This document shows, piece after piece, positions 35,578-47,784 of a stretch of DNA of 64,000 nucleotides. The DNA is from Setoptus koraiensis (taxonomy: Eukaryota; Arthropoda): assembly GCA_048013815.1 (NCBI GenBank), contig CM106585.1, positions 372,001 to 436,000 on the forward strand, written 5' to 3'. Positions within the stretch are counted from its first letter, which is position 1; each line of letters begins with the position of its first letter. The notes beneath the pieces were generated by a model. That model had not been told where the DNA came from and made no database searches. It saw nothing but the letters and a program-made list of their open reading frames with translations. Made by a program: the position numbers and the translations under genes.

Positions 35578-36671
35578 CCGAGTATAGAAATCAACAGTGG
35601 TTCGCACAACAATAATGTGTACACAAGCCGGAGAGACAAGCGCATTGTGAGTGCGTGTGTGCGCAGAATTTTATGTGTCGCTGGATGTACATCGCTGGCA
35701 GTATCAGTAGTTTGGTTGTATACTGGTTGCAACTTGCAATGGCAGTTGTGCCAATGGTAATAGAGGCAGTAGTGGTGGTGCTAGTGGTGGTGCCAGTGGT
35801 AATGGTGGCGCTGTTCCGTCAGTGTGTGTATGTGCAATTATCGCTGACGACAGCCTCTCCCACACTTTTCTCTCTATTGTGGTGATGCGGTGGTCATGCG
35901 CACAGTCTGCGTGTGACCCTCTGGTGTGTTTTGTAGTTGTTGTTGTTGTTGTTGTTGCCGTTTCTACACTGCACTGCATACTGCACTGTTTGTGCCAACA
36001 CCGTGCACCGGACAACACCAGGCGGTCTGCTGTTATACTGCTGCCTTGATGTGATATCGGCCATTTGCACCTACCAACGCTGTGGCCCGGCATCCTCTAG
36101 GCGTGTGTGCAACTTGCACTGTACAAGGCCCACAGGAAGGCATGATGAGGCTTTGCACGATGAGTGAGAGAGGGCGCTGAGCGTAGCAAGAAAGGTTAAA
36201 TTAAACACACACACAAACGATCAATCGATCTCCTCCCGGCCACTCTAGTCCCCAACTGGCCATTGTGGGCTAAAGGGCCCCCCACCCACGTAACATACTG
36301 ACAACTGTGAGATGTAACTATTGCATAAGTGTGAGTTTGTGTGTCAGTGCCAAAAGTGTCACTGCACACATAAGCGCTCTAATTTGAGCCCCAGTCTCTT
36401 TGAGTGTGTGTCGCTAAAACTGTGTGTTGTCACTCGCAACAACTTGCCGCTTGCATCATGCTTGCACCAAACGCTCCAGCGCCACATAACACCTAACGCC
36501 CCAATAGTGATGTGCGCACGATTGTGAGCGCATTTTAAAATAGAAAGCAACTGTGAGTGTGCTCTCTCTCTCTCTCTCTCTCTCTCTCGGCCTTAGGTCT
36601 AAATTGTATACTTGTGCGCATACAACAACAAAAAATCACAATCTCTCCTCGCTTGCCTATACATTGCCTAT

Positions 36672-36692
36672 ACACTGTATAGTATACAGTGT
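36672..36692. repeat. 10-bp perfect palindrome with a 1-nt centre
   Basis: ACACTGTATA, a central G, and the exact reverse complement, followed by a further TATACAGTGTGTA copy. Confidence 0.88.
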
Positions 36693-37632
36693 GTAATATA
36701 CAGTGTGTAGTGTCTGCGGGTCTGACGAATGGCTGTGAAAGCGAGTGTATACGTGATGGCATGTATGTGACTAACAGAGTAGTCGGACAAACAGTATACA
36801 GTTGCGGGAATCGAATTTCTTATGCAGCCTGCACAGAGATCGTGTGCTCACAACTACGGGCACATGAGAGACTCGCTCACGGAGCCACTACAACACCAAT
36901 ACACAACCGACGCTTCCAATTAGACTGGACGCGGCGCACATTGGCGCCAGTGTGCGCTTTTCGCGGGCGCTGCCTCCGCCAAAATGACAGTGCGCTTGAT
37001 AAAACGCCTGCTAGAGGGCGCCTCTCTGATTCGCAAGCGCTTGAATCGCGCCCACTGGCAGCGCCCCTAGCCGCCGGTCCTGCTGTCGCCTGAAGTCATT
37101 TTGAAGGCACACGCAGCGCACTCCGGGGCCCGCAAAAGAGCACACCGCTGGATGTGCGCTTTTCGTCGGTGTGCGCTGCGTCCACTCTATAGTTGCAATG
37201 GTTCCAATGTTGGCGTGTGTGTGTGTGTGTGTGTGTGTGCATAGGATGGCGCACGCTTCCTTTTACACTAGGCTGCCACTACCCAGTAGTAATAGTTCGG
37301 CACGGGAGATAATTTCAGTACTGATTTGTTATATACAACAACAACAACAGTAATAATGCAGTGAATACGCCATAGAACTTTTGAAAATTTCATTATTAGT
37401 GCGCTCATTCGCGAATAAACGCTCTCTTTTGTGCGCAGATATTTGCTACACTCAGTGCAACATTGCCATCATTCCATTGCCGAACCCTAGGTAAGCCACT
37501 ACCATGGTGTTAGTGGCGGTGGTTGCATTGCTGCTGCCTCTATAGTATAGTTCAAATGTGTTTGCACACACGCACACACACACACTCAAGCACACACAGG
37601 CGGACAGACGGACGGACGGACAGGCGAGAGAT

Positions 37633-37748
37633 CGAACGAACGAACGAACGAACGAACGAACGAACGAACGAACGAACGAACGAACGAACGAACGAACGAA
37701 CGAACGAACGAACGAACGAACGAACGAACGAACGAACGAACGAACGAA
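37633..37748. repeat. (CGAA)29 tetranucleotide microsatellite
   Basis: 29 uninterrupted CGAA units, 116 bp. Because 4 is not a multiple of 3, all six frames cycle through fixed tetrapeptides and stay open, giving artefactual frames such as NERT or VRSF repeats on the two strands. Confidence 0.98.
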
Positions 37749-39586
37749 TGTGCGAGCGAGTGAACGAACGAACAAACACAGGGTAGAGAGAACTGTTCTG
37801 TTGTTGATCTCGTCCCTTGTTATTATTATTCTCCTTATTCTTAACCACTACCAAAACAACAAGAGCAACTACCGCCGCCGCCACCACCAGCACCACGGTA
37901 CCTCCTATTATCAACCTTAATATATTATCACAATTATATCATCATAATCAATATATAACCAGCAAATATCTGTCTATTTATCTTTTATGTCACCACCAAT
38001 ACAAATGTGTGCAGAGAGAACAGTAATAACACTAGCAACAACGACAGCAACAAGGGAATAACTTAATAGCTGGAAAGGAGAGCAGCAGAAGCATCGGCCA
38101 TAACAGACGCTCAACGATTTTAAATACATCGCTTGTGTGTGTGGTGTGTGTGTGTGTGTGTGCGCTAGCGAGTGTGAGTGAGTGCGAGTGAGCATCCACA
38201 CCAACAGAAGAATAGGATAAGCATGCGCTTATTCACAAGAAGAAGTCATCTTGAATAAGTCTTGAGAACAATATTAAACAAAATATAAAACTATACTATA
38301 GATAGTTGCTGTTTGTTTTGTGTGACTGTTTGTATTTGTGAGTGATGTAATGCTAATTAGATACCACAACTGATAATACAACAAATAGTACTAATAATAA
38401 TATAATTTAACAATAATAATACACAATCAAGATCATCACAACAATGACAACTAACAATTAATATTAGCAAAATATCATTATGATTGAACACACCAAACTC
38501 ACGCACACAATATCGTCATTAAAATGCAACATTATGTAAAAAGTGTTTGCACAACAACAACAAGCATCGTTGATGACCAACTCTCTGATTAGCGCTAGCA
38601 GTGGGTGCTCATACAATTATAAACAATCAAACAATTAATAATCAATTAAACAACCAAATATAATAGTAATAATAATATTTATATATATTGTGTTCTTGCA
38701 ATTAGTATTGTTGTGATGACGTCGGCACACCAAGTATATGAGAAAACGTCGTATAGTTTTGCTGTAAAATGATTTTGCGTTGTTCAACTTAAACCATGAT
38801 CATTTTCTTTGTGCTAGATTAAACAAAGATCCAAGAAAAAGCTTCATCTATACTCTACTAAAGGCTATGATAAGCATCAAACGACGACAAACTACTATTT
38901 CCAATATATTATTGAAGGGAAACTTCAAAGATTTCCATCAGCAACAATAGACGTACACACACACACACACGCACACGCACACACAATCACATAGCAAAAA
39001 CTCAAATGTAGCAAATTGAAATCTATCTATCCTAATAATAATTACTATCATCAATAATAGGATCCTGCAATAGAGAAATAAACGAGGCCATTCCATTCGC
39101 ATTGTAGCATTGGTTTGTGATATCGTCATCGTCTCGATTTACTACAGCCCCTTGTATGACATTGGCCATTTGCCACTTACAATGTTGTTATTTTTAAGCG
39201 TCTAACAATGAAGTCAAACAATAGAACACACATCAACCGAAATTCTCTCCATTGTTGTTGTCTACCAAGCTGATTGAGATAGAAATTAGCCTTAGCTGAT
39301 TAAAGCCGACTCATAATATTAGCTGCAAAGCTATCATTTAATCAAGCTTGATTAATTAGGGCAAGCGAAGCAGTTATCTCGTTATATATTAATAATAGTT
39401 AATATTAATAGTAATAATAATATAAATAATAATAGCAATTGTAATAATAGTGGTAGTTGTAGTAATAACAGCGGTAGCAGTAGTTGTTGTATCAAAGCAA
39501 CGAGACATACACAACAGACAGCAAGATAACAAATAGCACACCTTATCAACCTTAAATCTCGCATAACCACACAACCACTGCCCCTA

Positions 39587-42500
39587 ATGCCCTCATCGGT
39601 AGTGCCTACTGTAGTAAGCAACATACTGACGGATGAGAATGATGATGTATCAACGTTCAACAATTCGGATAAGTTATCATCTACTACTCATGTAACTATC
39701 AGGACACAATCTATTAAGAGCCCTTCTAGAGTGCCAGAAAACCGTAGCATCATCAAGACAAAACAGCCGGCCTCGCCAAATACTCCAATGAAAAGAAATT
39801 CAACAACTATGTCGGCCTCAAAAACAAGTCTAGCCAATAGTAGCAACAACAATATTACTAATAATAATAATCATAATGTAACTTCTATTACTTCGACATT
39901 AACTATTAAAGCAACAAACGTAACTGATGCAACTCTCACTTCTAGTAACAATTCTTTTAGCATATCACCAGCAACATCGATAGCTAAATCAACATTACTA
40001 TCTGCAACAACTACAACAACAGCTGTAACCACCGATACTACTATCACAACCAATGCAAGCACAACATCCACATCAACATTACCAACTTCAGCATCATCTT
40101 TTAAAAATAAAACCACTAGCATATTAGATGGTATCATTGGTCAAGATTCAAATATTAATCTGATCACCAGTAAGATCCAAGCGAGCAAGCTACCCAAAGC
40201 GGTTGCATCTAACGCTAACACCACCGCCACCACCATTACAACCATAGCATCTACGGACTATTCTGACGATGACAATACTAATAAGCATGAACTTAAGTCT
40301 GTTGAAAGTCAAATAAAGAGCACAAAAGTTCACTCAATCAATGACGACGACGTAACAGCTGTAGCTCCCACACAAAATGCTTTGCATTCACCTGTTGGTA
40401 ATAGTAACTTAAAGTTGGAAGATTACAGCAAAATCAAATATGATGATCTAATCATTGAAGAACTAAAATGGAGACCAGCAATACCTGATTGTGATCTCAT
40501 GATGTATTTGAGAGCAGCTCGCAGTATGGCTGCCTTTGCAGGTATGTACGATGGTGGATCAGCAGACGATGGTTACACAGTAGCAACTAGGGACGATACT
40601 ACTATTAATGCATTAGAGTTGTTGCATGTCTGTGACTACGACACTGGCAAGGCCTTGCAAGCACTAGTCAAGAATCCGATACCAAAAGGGATAGATAAAA
40701 AATGGACTGAAGATGAACAAAAACGCTTCGTTAAAGGCTTAAGACAGCACGGTAAGTGTAGTTGATTAGCTAGTTGACTATCATCAATTTTATTAATTAA
40801 TTTAAAACTCAATATAATTATTATTGTTGTAATTAATTCGATTGACCAGTATTATTAATAAGTGATACAAGTAGCGTTTCGATCAAATAACCAAATATGA
40901 TTTATTTTTATATCTTATCTTCTAGGTAAAAATTTTTTCAAAATTCGCAAAGAATTACTTTCTCATAAAGAGGTATCCGACCTAGTCGAGTATTACTATT
41001 TATCTAAAAAGACACCGCAGATATCTGGTTCAAAACAACACAGAAGACGTAGAAATGCTCTGAAGCGAATGAAGCCATCCAATTATAGCAACAATAATAG
41101 TAACAGCAACAACAACAACAACAACAACAACAGCACCAACAATAATAATAATAAATCTAACTCACCGAAGATTGATGAAAGTAGCAGAGAGCAGGGCGAG
41201 TGTGCATCATCTGATGAAAGCTGCGAGGGCAGCAATGACAACGACAATGACAATATTAACACCAATGCATCATCAATTAATCAATCCACAAAAGATATAT
41301 CCAATGCACCTGCCAATACTCAATTAAAATCTACCAAAGTCCCAATTACTAGTGTTGAGTCGAAACTAGAAGATGATTACCTCTCTGAAAAAATCACTCG
41401 GGTGGACACTACTAACCATGCTGATATACCACCGATAGAAATTATAAATCGTGTACCAATTGTTACTAAAAAAGAAGTACCTGAGGATAATAATAGATTT
41501 ATAAATATTACCGATTCCAAACCTAGCCAAGTTGAGACACCAAATAAGAAAACTGTTATGTGCGAAAAATCCCAACCAGAATTTATTGCTACATCGGCTA
41601 AATTCGGCACTCCATTGATTGAAACTAAAAAAGATGCAGATAATGAGTCATATAAGGAGCACGATGTTCAAAGGCTGTTGTCGAATCAAGACACTTCAAG
41701 TGAGAAAAAACTGGATGAACCTCTAAGTCAATCCCGTGAAACTACTAAAAGATCACATGACTCTCATGATGATGTGAATGATGACTGCTGTCCGCCTGAA
41801 AAGATGAACAAAATTTCAGACAGTTATGTGAGAGATGTTGCAAATCAACCGGAGGACAAAAGCATTTCTCATTGTGAAAAAGATGATTTGCCAGAAAAAG
41901 TCAATCAGGCGCAAGCTGATGTCAAACCTAAAGATGTGATTAAAGAAGACACAGTACAGAGCAACAGCGTCCCCAAAATACTACCGCCTATACAGGTGGC
42001 GGCGAGTATACCGGAACCCAAATCTTCTACACTTTCACCCAAAATGTCTGCCCCATTGATCAATGATCATGCCAGCAATTCTACAGCCAATCAATTTGGA
42101 CACAACGTTCCAAATAGTGATATGAATCAACAAGACACAACAATCAACAAAAACCGTCCTAATAATATTGATCGCAAGCAAAGAGATGACTCGAAATTAT
42201 CACCTACTTCTAATCAAACAAATAATTTGAAAGCATCACCTCCTCCTGAAACTGTTGTCAATCGTCAAGCTCCAATCTCAATATGTCCGCCAGGCCCGAT
42301 ACCACCTTTCCATCCGTCTTTGCTACCACCACCTGGTTCATTAGCTGGATCTTTACCTTTTCCGTTTCCTCCATATTGGCCATTTCCAAGGCCCGGTCAG
42401 TTGGGCTCTCTACCGTTTTTACCTCAAAACGGACTGCCACCTTATCCCGGCATGCCGTTCAATAATAGCTCACTACCTTTACCACACGGACCAACAGGTA

Positions 42501-43300
42501 GCCCATTAGGTAACAGCCGGATGTCGGTCGATCCATCTATCAGTGGGGGTGCCTTGCCACCTTCAATGATGACACCAGGAGGAGCACCAACTGGATCACC
42601 ATCCACATCAAATAAAGGCAAAAGTCATCAATCGAACAGTTCCAGTGGTAGAAACAGTTTAGGTCCAATCCAAACATTGTCGCCTCTCCAACTTGGGCAT
42701 ATGCCTTTACCAGGACAACCCCCTTCTATGATGGGAGGTACAGGACCTCTCCTCAGTCCACACCACAATCAAATGTCTAACCCTTCGCCTCACACCCCTA
42801 TGAAACACTTACAAACCATGAGTATGTCACCACATTCTCTTCCTTCGCCATCCGTTCAGCCCTCAAACATACATGGGTCTTCGTCATCTGCTAAACAAAA
42901 AGAATCGCCTAGCGGAAGATCGCAAAGTCATCATTCTAAGCAATATCAATCACCATCAGATCAAGGTAGAAATAGATATAACGCAGGCGTAGATCGGATG
43001 GGAGTGCCCCTTGAATACCTGAATCAGGATGTTCCTCATCCGCCGAGAGTCAGTAGATTGCCAACTCCTGATCCAACTCCGGATAACTCGGAGCATTTTG
43101 TTAGTCGGAATGCTCTTTTTATCAAGACTCTCAACAGAGGAGACGGCTACGGTTTCTGTTCCAGAACAGACCTCATATTCAGGGTAAAACCAGATTCTGA
43201 CCTTGATAAGAAGCGCCAGGAGAGAAAAAAGAGGGCACAAGAAAAGGAGCTAGCTGAACAAAGAAGAATTGCAGCTGAAAGAGAAAATAAACTTATCGCC

Positions 43301-43332
<32 letters not shown>

Positions 43333-44791
43333 ACAGCAACAACAGCAACAACAGCAACATCAACAACATCACCAGCAGCAGCAACTACAGTTACATCAGA
43401 ATCAGCAAAATCAGCACCATCAACAACAAATGAAGCAACACCATCAGAACCAACAACAGCAGATACAATTACACCAGCAGCAACAGCAACAACAGCAACA
43501 ACAGCATCATCATCATCAAATTCAACAGCAACAACAACAGCAACAACAACAGCAGCAACAGCAGCAACAGCAGCAACAACAACAGCAACAACAACACCAG
43601 CAACAACAACAACACCAGCAACAACAACAACAGCAACAACAACAGCAGATACCGGGTCATAACCTACCACCTCATGGACCTCCTCTTCATCCTCATTCTA
43701 TATCCAACCACATGGAACTGCAGCAGCAATTCCAGCAGCAACAGTTTCAACAGCAGCAACGTCCACCTAACTTTAGTGACAACAACCCTCCTTTCAGCAT
43801 GAGACAATCTCCTGGAGACTTCCCCCGACCGCACACCACGTTCTCACCAGCTACAGTCTTTCCGCCAAGAGGAACACCAACTACTATGCCTAGCGGCTTG
43901 CCAAATTTGCCACCTGTATCTAGTCTTCCACCAATTCCTGGAATGCCGCCTGGCTTGGATCCATCTTTGTTGTATAATTCTTTCAACGCACCAGGTATCC
44001 GTGAAAGGCTAGCAGAGCAAGAAGAAAAACAATCGCGTGAGGACTACACTAGACGATTAACCCAAGCTTTGGGTCTAGAGTATTTTGGTTTGCCACCGAA
44101 TAGTTTCGACTTACATCGCCGACTTCTCAGCAGCTTCGGTGGTCACCCTCCCCCGTTCTTGCCGCCTGTCTCCTCATCTAGTGGTGGTGGTCCATCCCAA
44201 CCAGGACCCCCTGTGTCAACAAATCCTCAAAATCCTGCTGGCGGTTCTACTCTCACTTCTGGTCTCCATCCATCTCCTTTTCACATGTTTTCGCCAAATG
44301 ATAGAGACGCCTTCATAAACGAACGTTTACACCAGGAAAGAATGTCTGGACTACCTAGCGATTCACTACTTCGATTGCAAATGGCTCAAGCTGCTGGCGG
44401 TCACTGCCCGCCGGAACTTCAAGCGGCCACTGCACATTTATCACATCTGAATCCTCACGAAACCGCACCATCAGCAGCTGGTCTTTCGATGCCCCCACCA
44501 CCTCCTGGGGCTCCACCATTCATGGGAGGAGGTCCACCGTGTCCTTCAATGTTGGGTCCACCACCCCAGGGTTTCCCTGGGGCCCCTGGTCTGAGGCCTC
44601 CTCCACCAATGATACCCGGACTAAATCTGCCGCCAGGATTCCACGAACAAGCGGCTTTGGCGCAACAATTCTCAATGCAAGAACAGAGAAATGAATTTGC
44701 TCGTCAAATGATGATTGAAAGTGATCGTTTACAACAAATGCAGCAAGCTCAAAATCCGAACTCGAAAGGAATTCTCCAGATAATTAGTTAA
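39587..44791 (+). CDS. Gug: Atrophin (Grunge/RERE), ELM2-SANT transcriptional corepressor
   Basis: Atrophin is a nuclear corepressor that recruits histone deacetylases and methyltransferases and works with nuclear receptors and patterning factors. Two exons, 39587..40751 and 40926..44791, join in phase 1 (CAC G|GT AAA), giving 1676 residues. A TAA in frame upstream supports the start. Order: Thr/Ser/Asn-rich N-terminus; ELM2 from about 285, including [20 protein letters not shown] and [17 protein letters not shown] from about 372 ([20 protein letters not shown], then [14 protein letters not shown] and [10 protein letters not shown]); a basic patch ([14 protein letters not shown]); polyasparagine; a charged middle; Pro-rich tracts; [20 protein letters not shown]; a Lys/Glu coiled segment; long polyglutamine (about 43300-43650); and a C-terminal Pro-rich atrophin region ([30 protein letters not shown]). 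No BAH domain and no GATA-type zinc finger are visible, unlike vertebrate RERE. AATAAA follows at 44923. Confidence 0.94.
43300..43650 (+). repeat. CAA/CAG tracts encoding polyglutamine in Atrophin
   Basis: About 350 bp of mixed CAA and CAG codons with CAT/CAC interruptions, giving several glutamine runs of up to roughly 24 residues broken by His, Leu, Asn and Ile. The antisense strand stays open through it for the same compositional reason. Confidence 0.95.
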
Positions 44792-46513
44792 TAGTCTAAA
44801 GCAACCCTCAACGATCGGTGACCACTGTTAGTTGATTGGACCAGAAAATTAATAGAACATGCTATGCTGACGCCAATTCTCACATTGAAGTTTGGAGATT
44901 TCTTTTAGTTTTTTATTCTGATAATAAACATGTTGGCAATTTACAGTTTATTACACAAATATGATACTGGAAAAACCTCTTGTTTTTGAGAAATAGAATT
45001 GAAGATGTCATTCGATTATGATCATTGCAGATATTCATCTCGGGCCAAAAATTAATATTCCCCCTAAAACTTGTTATTTGCCGAAGTATATGACAATCAT
45101 CGTTGACTGGTAAAGTTCTTTCATATAATTTATGAATAAGATAGAATCCGAGCTAAAACTGAAAGCTATGTGGAAATAGTTTTGTCGCAAATATAGTCTA
45201 ATCAGTTTCGCAGAGGACTTCAACTGCATTACGAGTGTGTCTAAATTTATGCCCACTCATTTGAATGATAATCTATTCGAGTTCTTTTCCTTTCCTGCTT
45301 CTCTGACACTGCTGAATCACTAAGACACGGACAGATAAATAGTCTTGGCCAAGGGGCCAAACAATTGTAGCCGTAATTTTGATGAATACATACCTATCTG
45401 GGCCGAATGTTTGAATCGAAACAATTGTGGGTCTCAGCTTGTTAGATTGTCTCAGCTACCAATACTAGCACCCAAATATTAAAGATTTACATGGTTTCGC
45501 TAAACAACAGATTCGATGAGAGTCTAACTGCTACTTCAGGGTGATATTATCACTGTTGCGGATAAAGTTTTTGTGTTCTAGATTACCAACTAGAATCCGA
45601 GCATGCTCAGTTTGGGGACCGATTCATAACTAGAATTTCATAAATTTCCTCATCATTTGCTATCCAGTATTTGATTCATTGATTCACAAGATAGGCCGTT
45701 TCATTTATTGCGTGCGGATCATCTCTGATGAGAAGACTTGGCGAGAGCTCTATGAGTCTCAAAACAGATAAAAAACTCAACAGTTTGAGTCTGATGATGA
45801 TGATTTAAACTGCAAATAATCAAAAGTATTGTTTGTCAACTGTATTCAACAAAAGGCTCAAACAAATGCGCGATCACAACTAATGAACGTGGCGAACGCG
45901 CTATTGCGTAATGATATCAATGTGCTTTCTAAAGAGCTTATAGCGCCTCCACTAGTTTTCCATATTAAATTTATCTATACGCAACACAGGTGCGCATGTT
46001 TGTGTGTGCATCATCATGAATCATATGGTATCATCATCGGGCCGGATCGGATGTCGCGGAGGAAAAATTTTAGAGGCGCGCCCCTTCACATTTTATTTCC
46101 TTTCTCGTTCCTTGAATCCTCAAAGGATCTAGATGAAAGGTTGCGACTCATGAACCCTATCGTCATGCACAACTCTTGAAGGTTTCGTCTCTTTTGTATT
46201 GCAGCTCCAAAGAAATAATCCAACCATGAAGAACAGAAGGAATGGGTGGGGCTCTGTGCGCGCGGACAGTGCGGAAGCTCGAGGCGTGGGGGGTGGGAGT
46301 GTGCAGCAGTGGATGGGAGAACCAACAAAATAAAAAATATAAATGAAGCATCAACTCCGACGGATTGTTAGCAAATCCCCGGCAAATGTCTGCCTTACTA
46401 TTATATCCTTCAAATTCTTCTCTGGTTCCTATCGAATCACATTCACCTAATCTCGATCCATTGATTAGTATCGGAAATCAACACCATAACCTCAACAAAC
46501 AAAAAAATACGAT
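44792..46513. other. Interval between Atrophin and DPH5
   Basis: Holds the Atrophin 3' UTR and the DPH5 promoter. It is A/T-rich and mostly unique sequence. The short open frames at 45829-46179 (plus) and 46086-46328 (minus) overlap and show no domain. Nothing else recognised. Confidence 0.5.
44923..44928 (+). terminator. Candidate polyadenylation signal of Atrophin
   Basis: AATAAA about 130 bp after the Atrophin stop codon on its strand. Confidence 0.5.
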
Positions 46514-47700
46514 ATGCTTTACCTAGTGGGACTCGGACTCGGAGATGCCAAGGATATCACAGTGAAAGGGTTAGAAATTGTTCAGCGTTCCAAAGAAGTT
46601 TTCTTAGAAAACTACACATCTATACTAGGATGTACCCAAGAGGAGTTGGTTAGTATTTTAGCGATATGTAGATGTCGATAGGTACCCTTGAGATAACTTA
46701 TTGATAGTAATAACTATATATATTTATATATATATTGTGCATTATCATTACATTCATCCATCCACTGCTTATTCAACAAATAGGAAGCATTCTACGGTCG
46801 GACAGTTATACCAGTCGACCGTGAAATGATGGAACAGGGATGCAACCGCATTTTAGATAGTGCAAGTGAAGGAGATACCGCCGTTCTAGTTGTTGGCGAT
46901 CCTCTAAAGTTAGTCTTGATCAATATGCGAACGAAGTAATTCAGCCTCTCGGCAATCTAGCAACGATACTGAATGTCCCTTTTCATTCCAATTCTCCAAC
47001 ATGTTGTGTTATTTAGTGCCACTACTCACACGGATCTATTGCTCCGGGCATCTAGCAGGAAGATACCTTATCAAATCATTCATAACGCCTCTATATTGAA
47101 CGCGGTAGCATGTTGTGGCTTGCAAATCTACAATTTTGGCGAGACAGTTTCTATACCATTTTGGACGGATACGTGGAGACCTGAAAGTTTTTATGACAAA
47201 ATTATGAGGAACCAATCGAACGGCTTACACACCCTATGTTTACTAGGTAAAATATTTCTTTTCTTTTAATAACCAGTTACTATCATCTATTCACTGTAAA
47301 TGTAATAATTAAAATCGCATCACGTTGTTCCTTTTATTACTGTATAATCTCAGATATTAAGGTCAAGGAACCAAATCTAGATTTGCTCATGAGAGGGATA
47401 ACCAAAATGGAGCCTGCAAGATTCATGACTATCGCAGAGGCCGCAACACAATTAATAGAAATCATCAGGAATAGACAACAAGAACAAGCTTGTGACCAGA
47501 ACCAATCAACCAAGAAAAACCTCCAAGAAGAAAGCTTCTGCATCGGTCTTGCTAGAATTGGTAGCTCTCAACAAAAAATTTCCAGGACCACGCTGATTGA
47601 AGCCACTAATATCGATTTTGGTCCTCCCCTGCATTCCTTGGTCATTCCAGGTAGTATGCATCCCTTAGAAGAAGAAATGGTCGACCTATTGTCGAGATGA
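46514..47700 (+). CDS. DPH5: Diphthine methyl ester synthase DPH5
   Basis: DPH5 methylates the modified histidine of elongation factor 2 with S-adenosylmethionine, an early cytosolic step of diphthamide synthesis. Four exons, 46514..46648, 46784..46908, 47017..47246 and 47354..47700, join in frame to 278 residues, the family length. Signature segments are [20 protein letters not shown] at the N-terminus, [20 protein letters not shown] across the exon 2/3 junction, [48 protein letters not shown] across the exon 3/4 junction, and [16 protein letters not shown]. Donors of introns 1 and 2 are GTTAGT, a less common form. The gene converges on NADK2, with 84 bp between the stop codons and no room for long 3' UTRs, so the two transcripts probably overlap. 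Confidence 0.97.
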
Positions 47701-47784
47701 CTGCTGTTGAACCATGATAAGTTGTGACTTTTGTGCTTCTAAGAAAGTTCTATGTTAGAAAAAAATTATACAATTGAATCTCAG

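Larger units (their letters stand above)
25936..39586. other. 13.7-kb gene-free region rich in short repeats
   Basis: No open frame here shows a recognisable domain; the long ones near 31.7-33.9 kb overlap on both strands and reflect G/C-rich, stop-poor sequence. The region holds many tandem repeats and hairpins (the clearest listed separately) and dinucleotide runs at 31850-31869, 32850-32876, 36561-36588, 37215-37239, 38133-38162 and 38954-38984. From about 37.8 kb the DNA becomes A/T-rich; a good splice-acceptor-like site (ctttgtgctag, ending 38815) could start a 5' UTR exon of Atrophin. The rest may be enhancer DNA or long introns of a non-coding transcript; the sequence alone cannot tell. 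Confidence 0.45.

Noticed and set aside
36795-36860. tRNA-like B-box (AATCGAA on the plus strand)
   Set aside because: The would-be T-arm stem does not pair and no acceptor or D-arm pairing could be drawn.
37523-37920. Open frames with NERT or VRSF repeats
   Set aside because: By-products of the (CGAA)29 microsatellite, open in all frames.
38816-39020. Coding exon upstream of Atrophin
   Set aside because: Two frames are partly open and neither resembles BAH or another domain; kept only as a weak UTR-exon candidate.
43293-43670. Antisense frame of Ala/Val/Leu repeats opposite Atrophin
   Set aside because: Complement of CAA/CAG glutamine codons; a shadow of the real gene.
45829-46328. Opposed short frames between Atrophin and DPH5
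   Set aside because: They overlap antisense to each other, lack domains, and lie where the DPH5 promoter is expected.
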